Shown here: one piece after another, positions 9,489 through 18,441 of the stretch | Position numbering within the stretch: the stretch's first letter is position 1 | How the letters are laid out: the number at the start of each line of letters is the position of its first letter | DNA from: a virus | Length of the DNA stretch: 64,000 nt | Reading direction: 5' to 3' (one strand) | Virus record (IMG/VR): IMGVR_UViG_3300033182_001068 | Coordinates: 64,001-128,000 of that record | Translations under genes and position numbers: made by a program | The notes under the pieces: generated by a model | What the model saw: only the letters and a program-made list of their open reading frames with translations | Told to the model about the DNA's origin: nothing | The model's database searches: none

Positions 9489-12400
9489 ATGGCCCTAACC
9501 CGAGCCACCAGATACATCCTGTCCGATCGTGTAATCGGCTACGAACGTCGCGACTATGAAGCAATCGGCGCAGCGTTCAAGATCAATGCTGTTGTCGCTG
9601 CCACCAAATCAGAGTTAGACCCGGAATGGTCTGTTAAGGCACTCAACGGCGCTAAGAAAGAGTCCGAGAAAGCAACTTCTGGCGGCGTTAAAGATGACGT
9701 GCCAGAACTTCGTTTTGCCCCCACAAAGAAACGTGGTCCGGGTCAGGTTCTGAAACTTCACGTTTCGGCTCGTGACATGCTTGAGTCTGGGGACGAACCC
9801 AACTTTGGTTGGATTGACCCGCCACGTCCTTTGCCGAAGGCTGCTCAGCGTGAAGCGATGCAACGGGCGATCGACTGGAAACGCCGCCAGCCAAAGATCA
9901 TCGTCGACGAGTACGACGTCGACCCTCGCACTGGTCGCCGGATCGAATCGTCTCGACAGGGCATCGAAGTTAAAGCGCTTGGACGCAGTCTCGGTTCGCT
10001 GGTTCCGGGCGGAAGTTTGGGTCGCCGTGCTGCTCGTGCTCTAAACCTTATTGTCGATGCTGACGGCAAGTTCAGATGCCCTCCGGGGACACCTGCTGCT
10101 AACCAGTTCACTGACGAGTTTGGCACTAACTGTTTCAAGCCTACTGCTTCTGCACGTCGGGGGCTAGGCCGGTTGCGTCAATGGTATGACTGGCATGTCC
10201 GCAACGGTCTTGTGTTGCAGGGCTTTACTGAAGACAGCCCGGAGTTTGCGCAGAATCGTCGGGCGATGGCCGAAGCGTCGCAGATGCGTGCTTCGGATGC
10301 CGTTTTTCAAGAGCAGAAACGTTTGACTCAAGAAGCGATTTATTCGCTTATGGACATGGTTGGTGCGTCGCAGGTTACGACGGACAACGAACATCTTTGG
10401 GACACCCTGTTCAAAATGAAAGAGAACGGGCTGTGGGACCTTGAGTTTAAGGATCTGTTCCGTGACTTGTACGGCGGAGATGTTTGGGAAGACGACCAAT
10501 CAGTTCAGAAAAATCTTAGCGACCTGAACCAGCGTTTGTTCGATCAATATTTCGACACGATGGACCCGAACCTTCCGCTAGACGAACGCAACGCTCTAGC
10601 AAAAGAACTCGTTAACCGCCACCACGATGTTCTGGGTGGCTATCTGGACTCGCTGCTCAGGGAATACTACGAAAACCCTGAAGCAATGAAACAACTCAAA
10701 AGCCTAGAAACCGAAATTCCCACCGGCAACAACATCGAGGGTTTTTGGGAACACGAAGCACGAATGATTCCGCTGGCGGTTGGTCAAGACGGCTTCGGAC
10801 TTTCGATGGAAATCAACGTTGTCGCCCAAGTTCTCCGCCCATTCATCAAGGATGGCGACGGTCGCCTGTTCCCGAACACACTCGGTGATGACGGCAAAAT
10901 CCGCATCATGCGAACTGACGGAACCGGCACGGAAGCCCAACAGTGGGCGGCGTTGCAGGCTGCATTCCGCAACGAAATGGATCTTGAAAGGTGGCGAGAG
11001 GCTTATGCAAATGACCTCACTGCCGCACGGCATCAGTCAGTAAGGGCGCAAGCACAGCATATTGGTCATCACGAAATCGCTCACTTGATGCAGTATGACG
11101 CGGCCAACAAAGCGATCATTCAAGAGTGGAACCAAAAAGGCGTCGTCTTCATTGAGCAAAACGGTGTGCCGGTAGCCGTAACAGAAAGCCCCTTGGACTG
11201 GGACAACGAAACGTGGGGCGCTGCAGTTGACACACTCATGAAGCGAAGCCTGCCGGACGACTACCTGCCAGAAGGCTTTCCTCCTGTTGGCATTCATGCT
11301 TTCGAGGGTTCGATGCTGCATATCCTCTCCGGCAAGTACTACCAAGACATGGTTCAAACATACTGGGGTGCCAATGGCGGAACTCCGCTGGCGTACACCG
11401 AAGAAGGCCGAATCCAACTAAGCATCATGCTGATGGAAGGCATGGCTGAACTCCGTGCCTTGCAGAAGATGGGCATTGTGGACAGCGAAGTCATCGACAG
11501 ACATCTGGAATGGTTGAACGACAGGACTCCACCGCCTCAACCTCCGACAAGCCTCGCGAAACCTCGCTGGTCCCCGCAGGACCCTGACAATCAGGCAGTC
11601 CTTCCGGCGACCCCAAGAACCCCAGACCCCTCCGCTCCACCCGGAGGGAAACCGCCTTCGTCTACGCCCCTACCCGAAGGGCCGGGTGGTGCGTCGATGC
11701 CGACAGGCCCCAATGGCGACTGGCTGGAACCCGACATGGATAACTGGGAGTGGGTGCCCGGTTTCCCGACAGGACAATATGTACCCAAACGGCCAGCGTC
11801 TCCACAATCAGGCGACCCCCAAAGCCCATCAGGAATACTTCAAGAGGCGGTCAACAAGGGCAACGACACATCTAAAGGCGGTTTTGCCCGCAGTATTTGG
11901 TCTCGAATTTTCGGTTTCGACGACGTCAACATCAGCAAGCGTAAAGCCGAAGAACTCGACGAACAGTTCGAAACGATGCAAGCCCGTGCAGATGAACTGA
12001 TCTTGGCATCTAACGATCGCAAACTCACCCGAGACGAAGAAGCCGAACTTTATGCCGCAATTATTGGCATGAAACAAATCTCTGCCGAAAACTACAAACG
12101 AGAAACCCTTGGCGCCAAAGGGCAGAGCGCCCGACGTCAAAAAGGTGAAGAAGTTTGGCCGGGCCGTCACTTCGGAGCCACCAACAACAGATACGCAAGA
12201 GACCGAGTGAACGGCAGGGGCTACCCCTTTTACGACAGCGAAAGTTACGAAGAACTCATCGAAAACACCGGGTACGGGTTTATTAATCAGGACAGGCTCG
12301 ATCGTATGACTGCGCCACCCGGAACAGGATCAGGCAAACCAAGCCTCACCCGCCCGAATGAGCCCGATCTTGTTCCCGCTCCTTTGCGTTGGGACTACAC

Positions 12401-14396
12401 GCCAGAGCGGCTGCCACGCCTGATGTCTGGCCCTGACAGCAGTAGCGACAATCTGAAACGCGGAACCCTAACTGGCGATAGGAAGATGGTTTCCAAAGGG
12501 CCGGAAACGATGTCCATCGTCAGAGAAATGGATGCCAGCACAACAAACGCTGACGCCTACGCAGTTGTTGACTCTGATGCCACGCTTGCCCCTGACGGAT
12601 TCACTCCCGTCAGGATTCTTAGCGAGTTGGACCTTGCAGAGGCTGAAGTCGGCAGCGACCAAACCATCATCTTCTTGCCAAAAGGCAGCCACGCCGTGTC
12701 AACCGACAAGGAAGGCCCACGACGCAACTTGCTGCTCCCGCCGGGCGACTACGAAACGATGAACGTCGACGCAAACAACAACCGGACGCTCAACGTCACC
12801 GGCCAAGACACGTCATCGTCTTACGCCCAACGGCTTCGTGACGCACTCGACGCCATGCCGCAACCGAAGACCGTTAAAGAACACCGTGAACGGGAAAACC
12901 TGCGACGAGTTCTTGACGCCGAAATCAAGCCCGAAGCGCGACACTCAACGTCCCCATTTAGTTCCGACAACGCCGTTCGCACACGGATGGTGCATCGCCG
13001 AAACCATTTGGATCGCGCGTTCCGTGAACGCCGCATCGAGCCGTTCTCTCTTGACTCTCGTAGCCGAAACACTGAGCGTGACGTAAACGCGGCTTCCGAA
13101 CTGTTTGAGATGACAGAAAACTTCGAATCGATGTTCGGAGGAGGAGTCGGCTTTTCCCTTGCAGACGGCACACGAATCCCGATGGCGCCAGAGGTAGAAG
13201 AGTTCGTTCGAGGACGAGACGGCAGCGAAATTCGCCGCACCCTCGAACAGGCAACGAATTCTTGGCATCAAGGACTTGACCGCAGGCCACGCACCCGTGT
13301 CACCAGAGACGAAATCCTTAGCCTTTTGTCAGAAGGCTCCCTTGAACGGCCCTCATCGGCCCTTAGCCGTGAACTAGATGCCGACATGGGGTGGCCGTTG
13401 GACGCCCCAGACCGAAGCCGCCCCTTCTTCGGGCACCTCACACACGGCGTTCACGAAGACATCGTCAATGATGCAATCAACGCCCTTGACCGGAACGGAT
13501 ACCCGCTTCGGCGTCGTGGCGAATTCTTCGACCACAGCGGCGACTCTCCACACGGCAGCGACCTGTCAATCTTTGGTGACATCGACCTGATTATGCGCCC
13601 CGAAGTGTCGATGCGCACAGCGTACGGAGTTGATGACATCCGCACAGCAGCGCCTTCCCCCACGCTACTCAACGAACAGTCCAGCCGAGTTGTCGCCGGT
13701 CACCTCAGTGTTTCGCGACGTGGCCGAGGCGAAAGCGCTTCGCAAATCAACAACTTCCTTAACGCACAACTCACAGGCGATTTCACCGGTATCCAAACCC
13801 GGCAAGACGACGTCAATTGGAAGATTCAGGCAGCGATTGCTGGCGGATTCAACCTTGGCGACATCGAACGTGTCGACGTGCCGATCAACACGCTTGACTG
13901 GCGTTCGGCCCGCATCGACCCACGAGAACTAGACATTGTCGACCAGTCGAGCCGGACGTTCCAGTTGTTGTCTCGTGCTGGATGGCAGAAAGACGAAATC
14001 GAGTTTTTGCGTGACTCAATTGCGGCAAACAGAGTCGTTGATCTCAAGAGCGCCAACCTTCTCCGTCAGCATCGCACTGCCGCAAAGAACAAGCGCCGTT
14101 TCGATCAGGCAGGCGTATCGGTTCGGTATACGAACCCGGACTCTGTGGACTTGTTTGCCAAAGGTGATCTTTCAAGCCAGACAGCAAGCGGAATGCGGAT
14201 CGGAAGGGTCCGTGATGTCGAAGACGCTTTGCGGTTGCAGATGATTGATGAGATTGGTGCGCGTCAGAGCACTTTGCGTCCGATCGTGCAAGAGGGAATG
14301 CGGAGCACACGCGGCCCGCTCGAATCCAGCGGGCAGCAGTTTGATGGTTGGGGTGCCGTTTATAAGCGCGGGATCGCCGAGATGAGCAAATCATGA
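9489..14396 (+). CDS. Giant head-region protein with HExxH metallopeptidase-like domain
   Basis: A 1635-residue multidomain protein of the cargo-like set. Residues about 160-180 hold the basic ALGRSLG segment, followed by a CPPGT...FTDEFGTNC loop (nt 10075-10140) that recurs in the protein at 18441. An HHEIAHLMQYD motif puts HExxH at nt 11070-11084 (residues 528-532). A downstream MEGMAELRALQ helix (about nt 11432-11465) could supply the third zinc ligand, as in gluzincin peptidases. Residues about 680-780 are Pro-rich linkers. Near residue 1085, LPKGSHAV and LLLPPGDYE resemble the C-terminal strands of ADP-ribosyltransferases but lack the catalytic Glu pair. One GMRSTR peptide lies near the C-terminus (nt 14295). 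The stop overlaps the next start (ATGA). No experimentally known relative is recognised. Confidence 0.65.
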   Translation: MALTRATRYILSDRVIGYERRDYEAIGAAFKINAVVAATKSELDPEWSVKALNGAKKESEKATSGGVKDDVPELRFAPTKKRGPGQVLKLHVSARDMLESGDEPNFGWIDPPRPLPKAAQREAMQRAIDWKRRQPKIIVDEYDVDPRTGRRIESSRQGIEVKALGRSLGSLVPGGSLGRRAARALNLIVDADGKFRCPPGTPAANQFTDEFGTNCFKPTASARRGLGRLRQWYDWHVRNGLVLQGFTEDSPEFAQNRRAMAEASQMRASDAVFQEQKRLTQEAIYSLMDMVGASQVTTDNEHLWDTLFKMKENGLWDLEFKDLFRDLYGGDVWEDDQSVQKNLSDLNQRLFDQYFDTMDPNLPLDERNALAKELVNRHHDVLGGYLDSLLREYYENPEAMKQLKSLETEIPTGNNIEGFWEHEARMIPLAVGQDGFGLSMEINVVAQVLRPFIKDGDGRLFPNTLGDDGKIRIMRTDGTGTEAQQWAALQAAFRNEMDLERWREAYANDLTAARHQSVRAQAQHIGHHEIAHLMQYDAANKAIIQEWNQKGVVFIEQNGVPVAVTESPLDWDNETWGAAVDTLMKRSLPDDYLPEGFPPVGIHAFEGSMLHILSGKYYQDMVQTYWGANGGTPLAYTEEGRIQLSIMLMEGMAELRALQKMGIVDSEVIDRHLEWLNDRTPPPQPPTSLAKPRWSPQDPDNQAVLPATPRTPDPSAPPGGKPPSSTPLPEGPGGASMPTGPNGDWLEPDMDNWEWVPGFPTGQYVPKRPASPQSGDPQSPSGILQEAVNKGNDTSKGGFARSIWSRIFGFDDVNISKRKAEELDEQFETMQARADELILASNDRKLTRDEEAELYAAIIGMKQISAENYKRETLGAKGQSARRQKGEEVWPGRHFGATNNRYARDRVNGRGYPFYDSESYEELIENTGYGFINQDRLDRMTAPPGTGSGKPSLTRPNEPDLVPAPLRWDYTPERLPRLMSGPDSSSDNLKRGTLTGDRKMVSKGPETMSIVREMDASTTNADAYAVVDSDATLAPDGFTPVRILSELDLAEAEVGSDQTIIFLPKGSHAVSTDKEGPRRNLLLPPGDYETMNVDANNNRTLNVTGQDTSSSYAQRLRDALDAMPQPKTVKEHRERENLRRVLDAEIKPEARHSTSPFSSDNAVRTRMVHRRNHLDRAFRERRIEPFSLDSRSRNTERDVNAASELFEMTENFESMFGGGVGFSLADGTRIPMAPEVEEFVRGRDGSEIRRTLEQATNSWHQGLDRRPRTRVTRDEILSLLSEGSLERPSSALSRELDADMGWPLDAPDRSRPFFGHLTHGVHEDIVNDAINALDRNGYPLRRRGEFFDHSGDSPHGSDLSIFGDIDLIMRPEVSMRTAYGVDDIRTAAPSPTLLNEQSSRVVAGHLSVSRRGRGESASQINNFLNAQLTGDFTGIQTRQDDVNWKIQAAIAGGFNLGDIERVDVPINTLDWRSARIDPRELDIVDQSSRTFQLLSRAGWQKDEIEFLRDSIAANRVVDLKSANLLRQHRTAAKNKRRFDQAGVSVRYTNPDSVDLFAKGDLSSQTASGMRIGRVRDVEDALRLQMIDEIGARQSTLRPIVQEGMRSTRGPLESSGQQFDGWGAVYKRGIAEMSKS

Positions 14397-16993
14397 AGGC
14401 GATTCCCGTAGGACGCAACGAGGCAGGGCTTCTTTATTTTGTTGTGGACGGGCCCAGCACTGGTGCCGTCATGCAGAAAAACAAGAAGGTCGTGAATGTT
14501 GACTTTCTGTCGTACATCACCACCAAGCCTGTAGAACGTATTACTGATACGTCATTCCATCGTTTCCTGTGGGACGGGGTTGATTCTCCGGACAACAAAT
14601 GGCGAAACATTATCCAGTATCAGGTACAACCTATACCTGAACACATGCTTGTGTCCGTCGAAAGCCTCTCATCGTTCCCGAAGCCCACAGCACAACGCAA
14701 AGCAAGCATGAACGAAAAAGACGACCGGGCCACAGAGTTTAAGTCGCTACTTGCTTCAGGAAACCACGAAAAAGCACTCGGTCGTGCATTGCGGCGAGGC
14801 GCACGACGTGCCGCAACCGGCGGTATCCGTGGTTTTGTTCGTGGGGCACGATTCAACCCGAACGCAGAAGACGCCGACGGTGACGGTTTCGTTCAAGAAG
14901 GCACACAGTTCGCTCGTCGAGTTTCCTCAACAGTAACCCCCAAGCGTCGACGCCCGAAAAGAGTAAACCGGGCGTCTCAACGGGAAAACATTCTGGACAT
15001 TGAAGGTATGCGCTCTCGCAGAGATTGGATCGAGAGGCCGACACAGAGGCGGTGGATTCAACGATCAAAGGATCATTACCGGAAGATCCACGCAGAACAA
15101 AACAAGAAAGTATTTGACGCTTTTAGCAACGGTCGAGAAATTAAAACCTACGCCGATATGCAAAGGGCTCTGCGTGTTGCCTTTCCACGGTTCGCTACAG
15201 GAACGACGACGTTCGATTACATGCGTGGTTCAAACCCTGACGCAGAACTAGAGCCTGCTCATTTTGAACATGCAATGGGGATGATGGTTGCAGTGCTGGC
15301 CAACCCGTTGCTTGCTGAAGTCGATTTTCAAGTGGGCGAATCTAGGATGTGGGGTCAAAACGACGACAAGGCGGATGGCTTCACAACCAATATGGGCAGG
15401 CACCGGCTCAAGCAAACCCCCAACGGATGGGTTCTAAGCGCCGGTCAAGACAAGCGCATGAAACTCGGCTTGATGTACAAGGACGAAATTAGTTACGACG
15501 GGGTCCAGAACCTGCAACTATTTGGCAACTTTCAGTTGGAAACACACAAGATGTTTTTCACCATGTTGCATGATGTCCCTCCGCCAATGGTGGCCTCGCC
15601 AACTGGTGGCGGCGTTCCCAACCCGGACTTCGATGACGAAGCCAGAGCGTTGTGGGAAGAAGCAAGGCGGATGGCAGCACGGAGTGTGACACTTCATGAA
15701 ATGGGACACGTCGCCCACCTCGTGATGGCGGAACATGATTCGATGCTTGCAGCAGGACTAGATTTTACTGATGATCTCTCTCTGTACGATGTTCAGAAAC
15801 GTATCCAAGACGCCATCGATGACATGGCGGCAGAAGAAGCATTTGGTGCTTTCAGGGAAAGCGCTTTGACGGCTATTGCTCACGACTTTTTCGTTACATC
15901 GCAAAGAATTCATTTCTTGCCAGCACAAATTAGTCAGGGAAATAGACAAGACCTGATGCCTCTTGTCGACCTACTTTATGCGCCGATTCCATCTGCAGAT
16001 GGAAAATCAATTTTAACTATTGAACAAGAACTTGCTGACCTATTGAATGCTCTCGGAAAACGACTTGCTCCAAACAAAACTGGATCAAGATGGAAGCCCG
16101 GCGACGAACTTACTTTTCAAGCGATCTTTGCTCTTTTCCAAGACTTTACAGTTCGAAGCGTCGACGCACAAGGTAACCCGGTTGAGCGACAACTTTTTGC
16201 TGAGAGGGGGATTCCATACGTTGATTACGCTCCGTGGAATGGCCGCACAATCGCTAAAAGACTAGAAATTAAAGACGTGGATCAATACGGGAACCAGATG
16301 AAATTGGCGGTGCCAATGCTGCACATTATCGCCGAACACGGTCTTCCCAGAACCAAGTTGCCAGACGGAACGCCCCTGACTACTGAAGTTTCCGCAGAAG
16401 GAATGAGGCCTGTTATTGAAGCCATCGCTAGAATGAACCTTGTATTCAAAGGCACTGACAAATCAGAACGGGCGAGAGCAATGCTTGAGCCAGTCAAGGT
16501 CGGCAAGTCGGAAACGCCTCTTTCTGATGTTTTGTCTGGCAACCTTGATGCAGACATTTCTCGGAAAGAAATTTTGGCTGCAGTGTTGGGCGAAATCCAA
16601 GACAAACTCCAAAAATTAGGCTCTGGGCAGTACGTTTCTAGAAGTGACTTGTCGGCAATGCGCAGTGTTCTTGAGGCATTTTTTGCCGGTGGGAAAATGT
16701 TTGATGACCTGACTCCAAAAGAAAAGGCTTTGGTCAGGCAAATCGCACGACAAACCGCTGGCGGAAATTGGTACTCATATATGACCTTCCTTTCCGAGGG
16801 TCAACAATCAAGATACTTTGATTTCAAAGATATGGAACTCATGGCGGAACTCGTTACAGCAAACTTTTTGGGTAACGAGTTGCAAATTGCAGGCGATGAT
16901 GGAGTTAAACGCTCCCTCAACCCTGAGGAATCTGCGGCCCTCAAGAAACTGCTCGGCTGGCTTTATCCCAATGCTGACTTCACGATCGGATAA
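14393..16993 (+). CDS. Head-region protein with HEMGH metallopeptidase-like domain
   Basis: An 866-residue protein translationally coupled to the preceding gene by an ATGA overlap. It has a unique N-terminal domain (residues 1-110), then KALGRALRRGARR (about 124-136), the DADGDGFVQEGT acidic loop (nt 14848-14915) and a GMRSRR peptide (nt 15005). The C-terminal half carries TLHEMGHVAHL, with HExxH at nt 15695-15709 (residues 435-439). A later DMELMAELVTANFLGNE segment (about nt 16826-16876) is a candidate third-ligand helix. The two HExxH proteins are adjacent but differ outside these motifs. I infer a zinc peptidase delivered or activated with the head; the substrate is unknown. Two small paralogous genes follow at once and could be partners or inhibitors. 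Confidence 0.65.
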   Translation: MKAIPVGRNEAGLLYFVVDGPSTGAVMQKNKKVVNVDFLSYITTKPVERITDTSFHRFLWDGVDSPDNKWRNIIQYQVQPIPEHMLVSVESLSSFPKPTAQRKASMNEKDDRATEFKSLLASGNHEKALGRALRRGARRAATGGIRGFVRGARFNPNAEDADGDGFVQEGTQFARRVSSTVTPKRRRPKRVNRASQRENILDIEGMRSRRDWIERPTQRRWIQRSKDHYRKIHAEQNKKVFDAFSNGREIKTYADMQRALRVAFPRFATGTTTFDYMRGSNPDAELEPAHFEHAMGMMVAVLANPLLAEVDFQVGESRMWGQNDDKADGFTTNMGRHRLKQTPNGWVLSAGQDKRMKLGLMYKDEISYDGVQNLQLFGNFQLETHKMFFTMLHDVPPPMVASPTGGGVPNPDFDDEARALWEEARRMAARSVTLHEMGHVAHLVMAEHDSMLAAGLDFTDDLSLYDVQKRIQDAIDDMAAEEAFGAFRESALTAIAHDFFVTSQRIHFLPAQISQGNRQDLMPLVDLLYAPIPSADGKSILTIEQELADLLNALGKRLAPNKTGSRWKPGDELTFQAIFALFQDFTVRSVDAQGNPVERQLFAERGIPYVDYAPWNGRTIAKRLEIKDVDQYGNQMKLAVPMLHIIAEHGLPRTKLPDGTPLTTEVSAEGMRPVIEAIARMNLVFKGTDKSERARAMLEPVKVGKSETPLSDVLSGNLDADISRKEILAAVLGEIQDKLQKLGSGQYVSRSDLSAMRSVLEAFFAGGKMFDDLTPKEKALVRQIARQTAGGNWYSYMTFLSEGQQSRYFDFKDMELMAELVTANFLGNELQIAGDDGVKRSLNPEESAALKKLLGWLYPNADFTIG

Positions 16994-16996
16994 ATA

Positions 16997-17410
16997 ATGG
17001 ACGAACTGCAAATTGACTTTTCTGGCTTGGACAAAATGTTGAATCCTGCTGGGAAAAAGCAGTGGCTAGACAAAGTGGAGAAAGCACTTGGCACGTCGTA
17101 CTGGGACGCCCGTGACACTTTGTCGCGAGATCAAATCATCGGGATTTTCCGCGAGTTGGAATACGGTAAAGATCCTCACAAATCTAAGCGAAAAAGCAGG
17201 CTCGGTGAACTTGCTGAAAGCGTCACAGTTTTCCACACGTCGCCCCCAGACATTTACAGGGACACGATCGACGAAAGTCTGTGGAATGCATACATGTCGG
17301 GCATTTTGCAAAACCCAAAAAACAAACGACAACTGCGGAAACTGACTCCAGAGATGTACGCCGAATATCTAGAACTGTACCTGAAAAGGAAGAACGAGAA
17401 GAAGGGCTGA
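16997..17410 (+). CDS. Small protein, first of a tandem paralogous pair
   Basis: A 137-residue soluble, charged protein that starts 3 nt after the HEMGH-protein stop. Its central IIGIFRELEYGKDPHKS segment and a later DTIDESLWNAY segment match the next gene, so the two are tandem duplicates. The C-terminus is Lys/Glu-rich and helical. No known family is recognised. Position directly behind a putative peptidase suggests an inhibitor, immunity or chaperone role, but nothing in the sequence proves this. Confidence 0.7.
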   Translation: MDELQIDFSGLDKMLNPAGKKQWLDKVEKALGTSYWDARDTLSRDQIIGIFRELEYGKDPHKSKRKSRLGELAESVTVFHTSPPDIYRDTIDESLWNAYMSGILQNPKNKRQLRKLTPEMYAEYLELYLKRKNEKKG

Positions 17411-17412
17411 AT

Positions 17413-17736
17413 ATGGACAGAGCAAAAGAACTGGCGGACTGGGACAGGAAACTCACGATCCTTCTCGGCACAACGGTCGGCAAAGCACTGACGGTCCATT
17501 CGTTTGATGAGATCATCGGCATTTTCCGCGAGTTGGACACCGGCGAAGACCCGTTTAAATCTGAACGAATGAGCCGTGAAGAGATGCTGGCCGACCCAGA
17601 AAGCGAAGCAGTTCAGACACTACGCACATCTCGCCGTGACGAAATCGACGAACAAGTATGGAAAACGTGGCGCGGAGGTGGCTACGGATTTCCACCGCAC
17701 CTCAGGCCACCCGCCTCCGAATACCGAGATATCTAG
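17413..17736 (+). CDS. Small protein, second of a tandem paralogous pair
   Basis: A 107-residue protein read from the ATG at 17413, which lies 2 nt after the stop of its paralogue. A longer in-frame reading upstream would overlap that gene and is less likely. The EIIGIFRELDTGEDPFKSE and DEIDEQVWKTW segments align with the preceding protein, while the N-terminus and the Pro-rich C-terminus differ. Function is unknown. The retained core suggests both copies bind a related target, possibly the two HExxH proteins encoded just upstream. Confidence 0.65.
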   Translation: MDRAKELADWDRKLTILLGTTVGKALTVHSFDEIIGIFRELDTGEDPFKSERMSREEMLADPESEAVQTLRTSRRDEIDEQVWKTWRGGGYGFPPHLRPPASEYRDI

Positions 17737-17793
17737 CCACAAGGCCGAAACCACTCCACGCAAGCCCCTTACATAAACTAAACTGTAGGTATC

Positions 17794-18441
17794 ATGGGTA
17801 ACGACGAGATCAAAGCAATTCAAGACGTCCTCCTCGACCTTCCACAGGAACGCATCACCTCCATCACCCGAGGTCGTGGACCCCGACGAGGAAACCTTGA
17901 ACGACTCCTGCGCTACTGGCGTCCCATCATGAAGAAGCCGGGCGGCTTCCGACGTTGCCGTGTCATCCTCAAAAACCACCCCGAGTTGTACCCGCTCAGC
18001 CGGATCTGCGCTTGGCTTCACCACGAAACCACCGGTCTTTGGCCAAACGAGGGATGCCACCACCCCGGCATGAAAAACTGCAAAGGGAAACTGAAGAAAC
18101 TCAAGAACTGGACTGACGTAGACTTCAATCGGCGCATGAAGAAGCGGTTCAAAAAAGGCAAGAAATCGCTCAACGGATACTGGGAAGACGAAGACGACAT
18201 GTTCTTCGGCGACTTCCAAGAACTCAAAAGCCTCGGCTACGAAGAAGACCCCAACCCCGTCGTCACCGAACTTGACTACAAACACGCCTTCGGTGTGCTC
18301 GCCGACTTCATGGCGATGGAACAAGACTTCGTCAACTACCTGCGCAACTACGAAAACTGGGAACTTGAAGCCGAAATGTCCGACGGCACCGTTCTCGTCA
18401 ACGAATTCACCAAAGACGATGACTGCAGCGAGTGTGCATAA
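17794..18441 (+). CDS. Conserved head-region protein with FRRC...LHHETTG motif
   Basis: A 215-residue basic-then-acidic protein. The N-terminal half has KKPGGFRRCRVILKNHP and ICAWLHHETTGLWPNEGCHH, a Cys/His-rich pattern that I recall from hypothetical proteins in actinobacteriophage capsid regions. The middle is rich in Lys (residues about 85-130), and the C-terminus is acidic, ending in CSECA. The Cys and His residues could bind a metal. The TAA overlaps the ATG of the next gene by one base (TAATG), so the two are translationally coupled. A 57-nt gap with a short AT-rich stretch precedes it. Function is not established. Confidence 0.7.
   Translation: MGNDEIKAIQDVLLDLPQERITSITRGRGPRRGNLERLLRYWRPIMKKPGGFRRCRVILKNHPELYPLSRICAWLHHETTGLWPNEGCHHPGMKNCKGKLKKLKNWTDVDFNRRMKKRFKKGKKSLNGYWEDEDDMFFGDFQELKSLGYEEDPNPVVTELDYKHAFGVLADFMAMEQDFVNYLRNYENWELEAEMSDGTVLVNEFTKDDDCSECA

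Noticed and set aside
8659-9564. 301-codon minus-strand frame across the end of the acidic protein
   Set aside because: No ribosome site or domain; it is explained by the codon bias of the plus-strand gene.
12450-12830. A second full ADP-ribosyltransferase domain in the 9489 protein
   Set aside because: Only the LPKG and LLLPPG strands look similar; the catalytic Arg, Ser and Glu positions cannot be found, so it is mentioned only as a resemblance.
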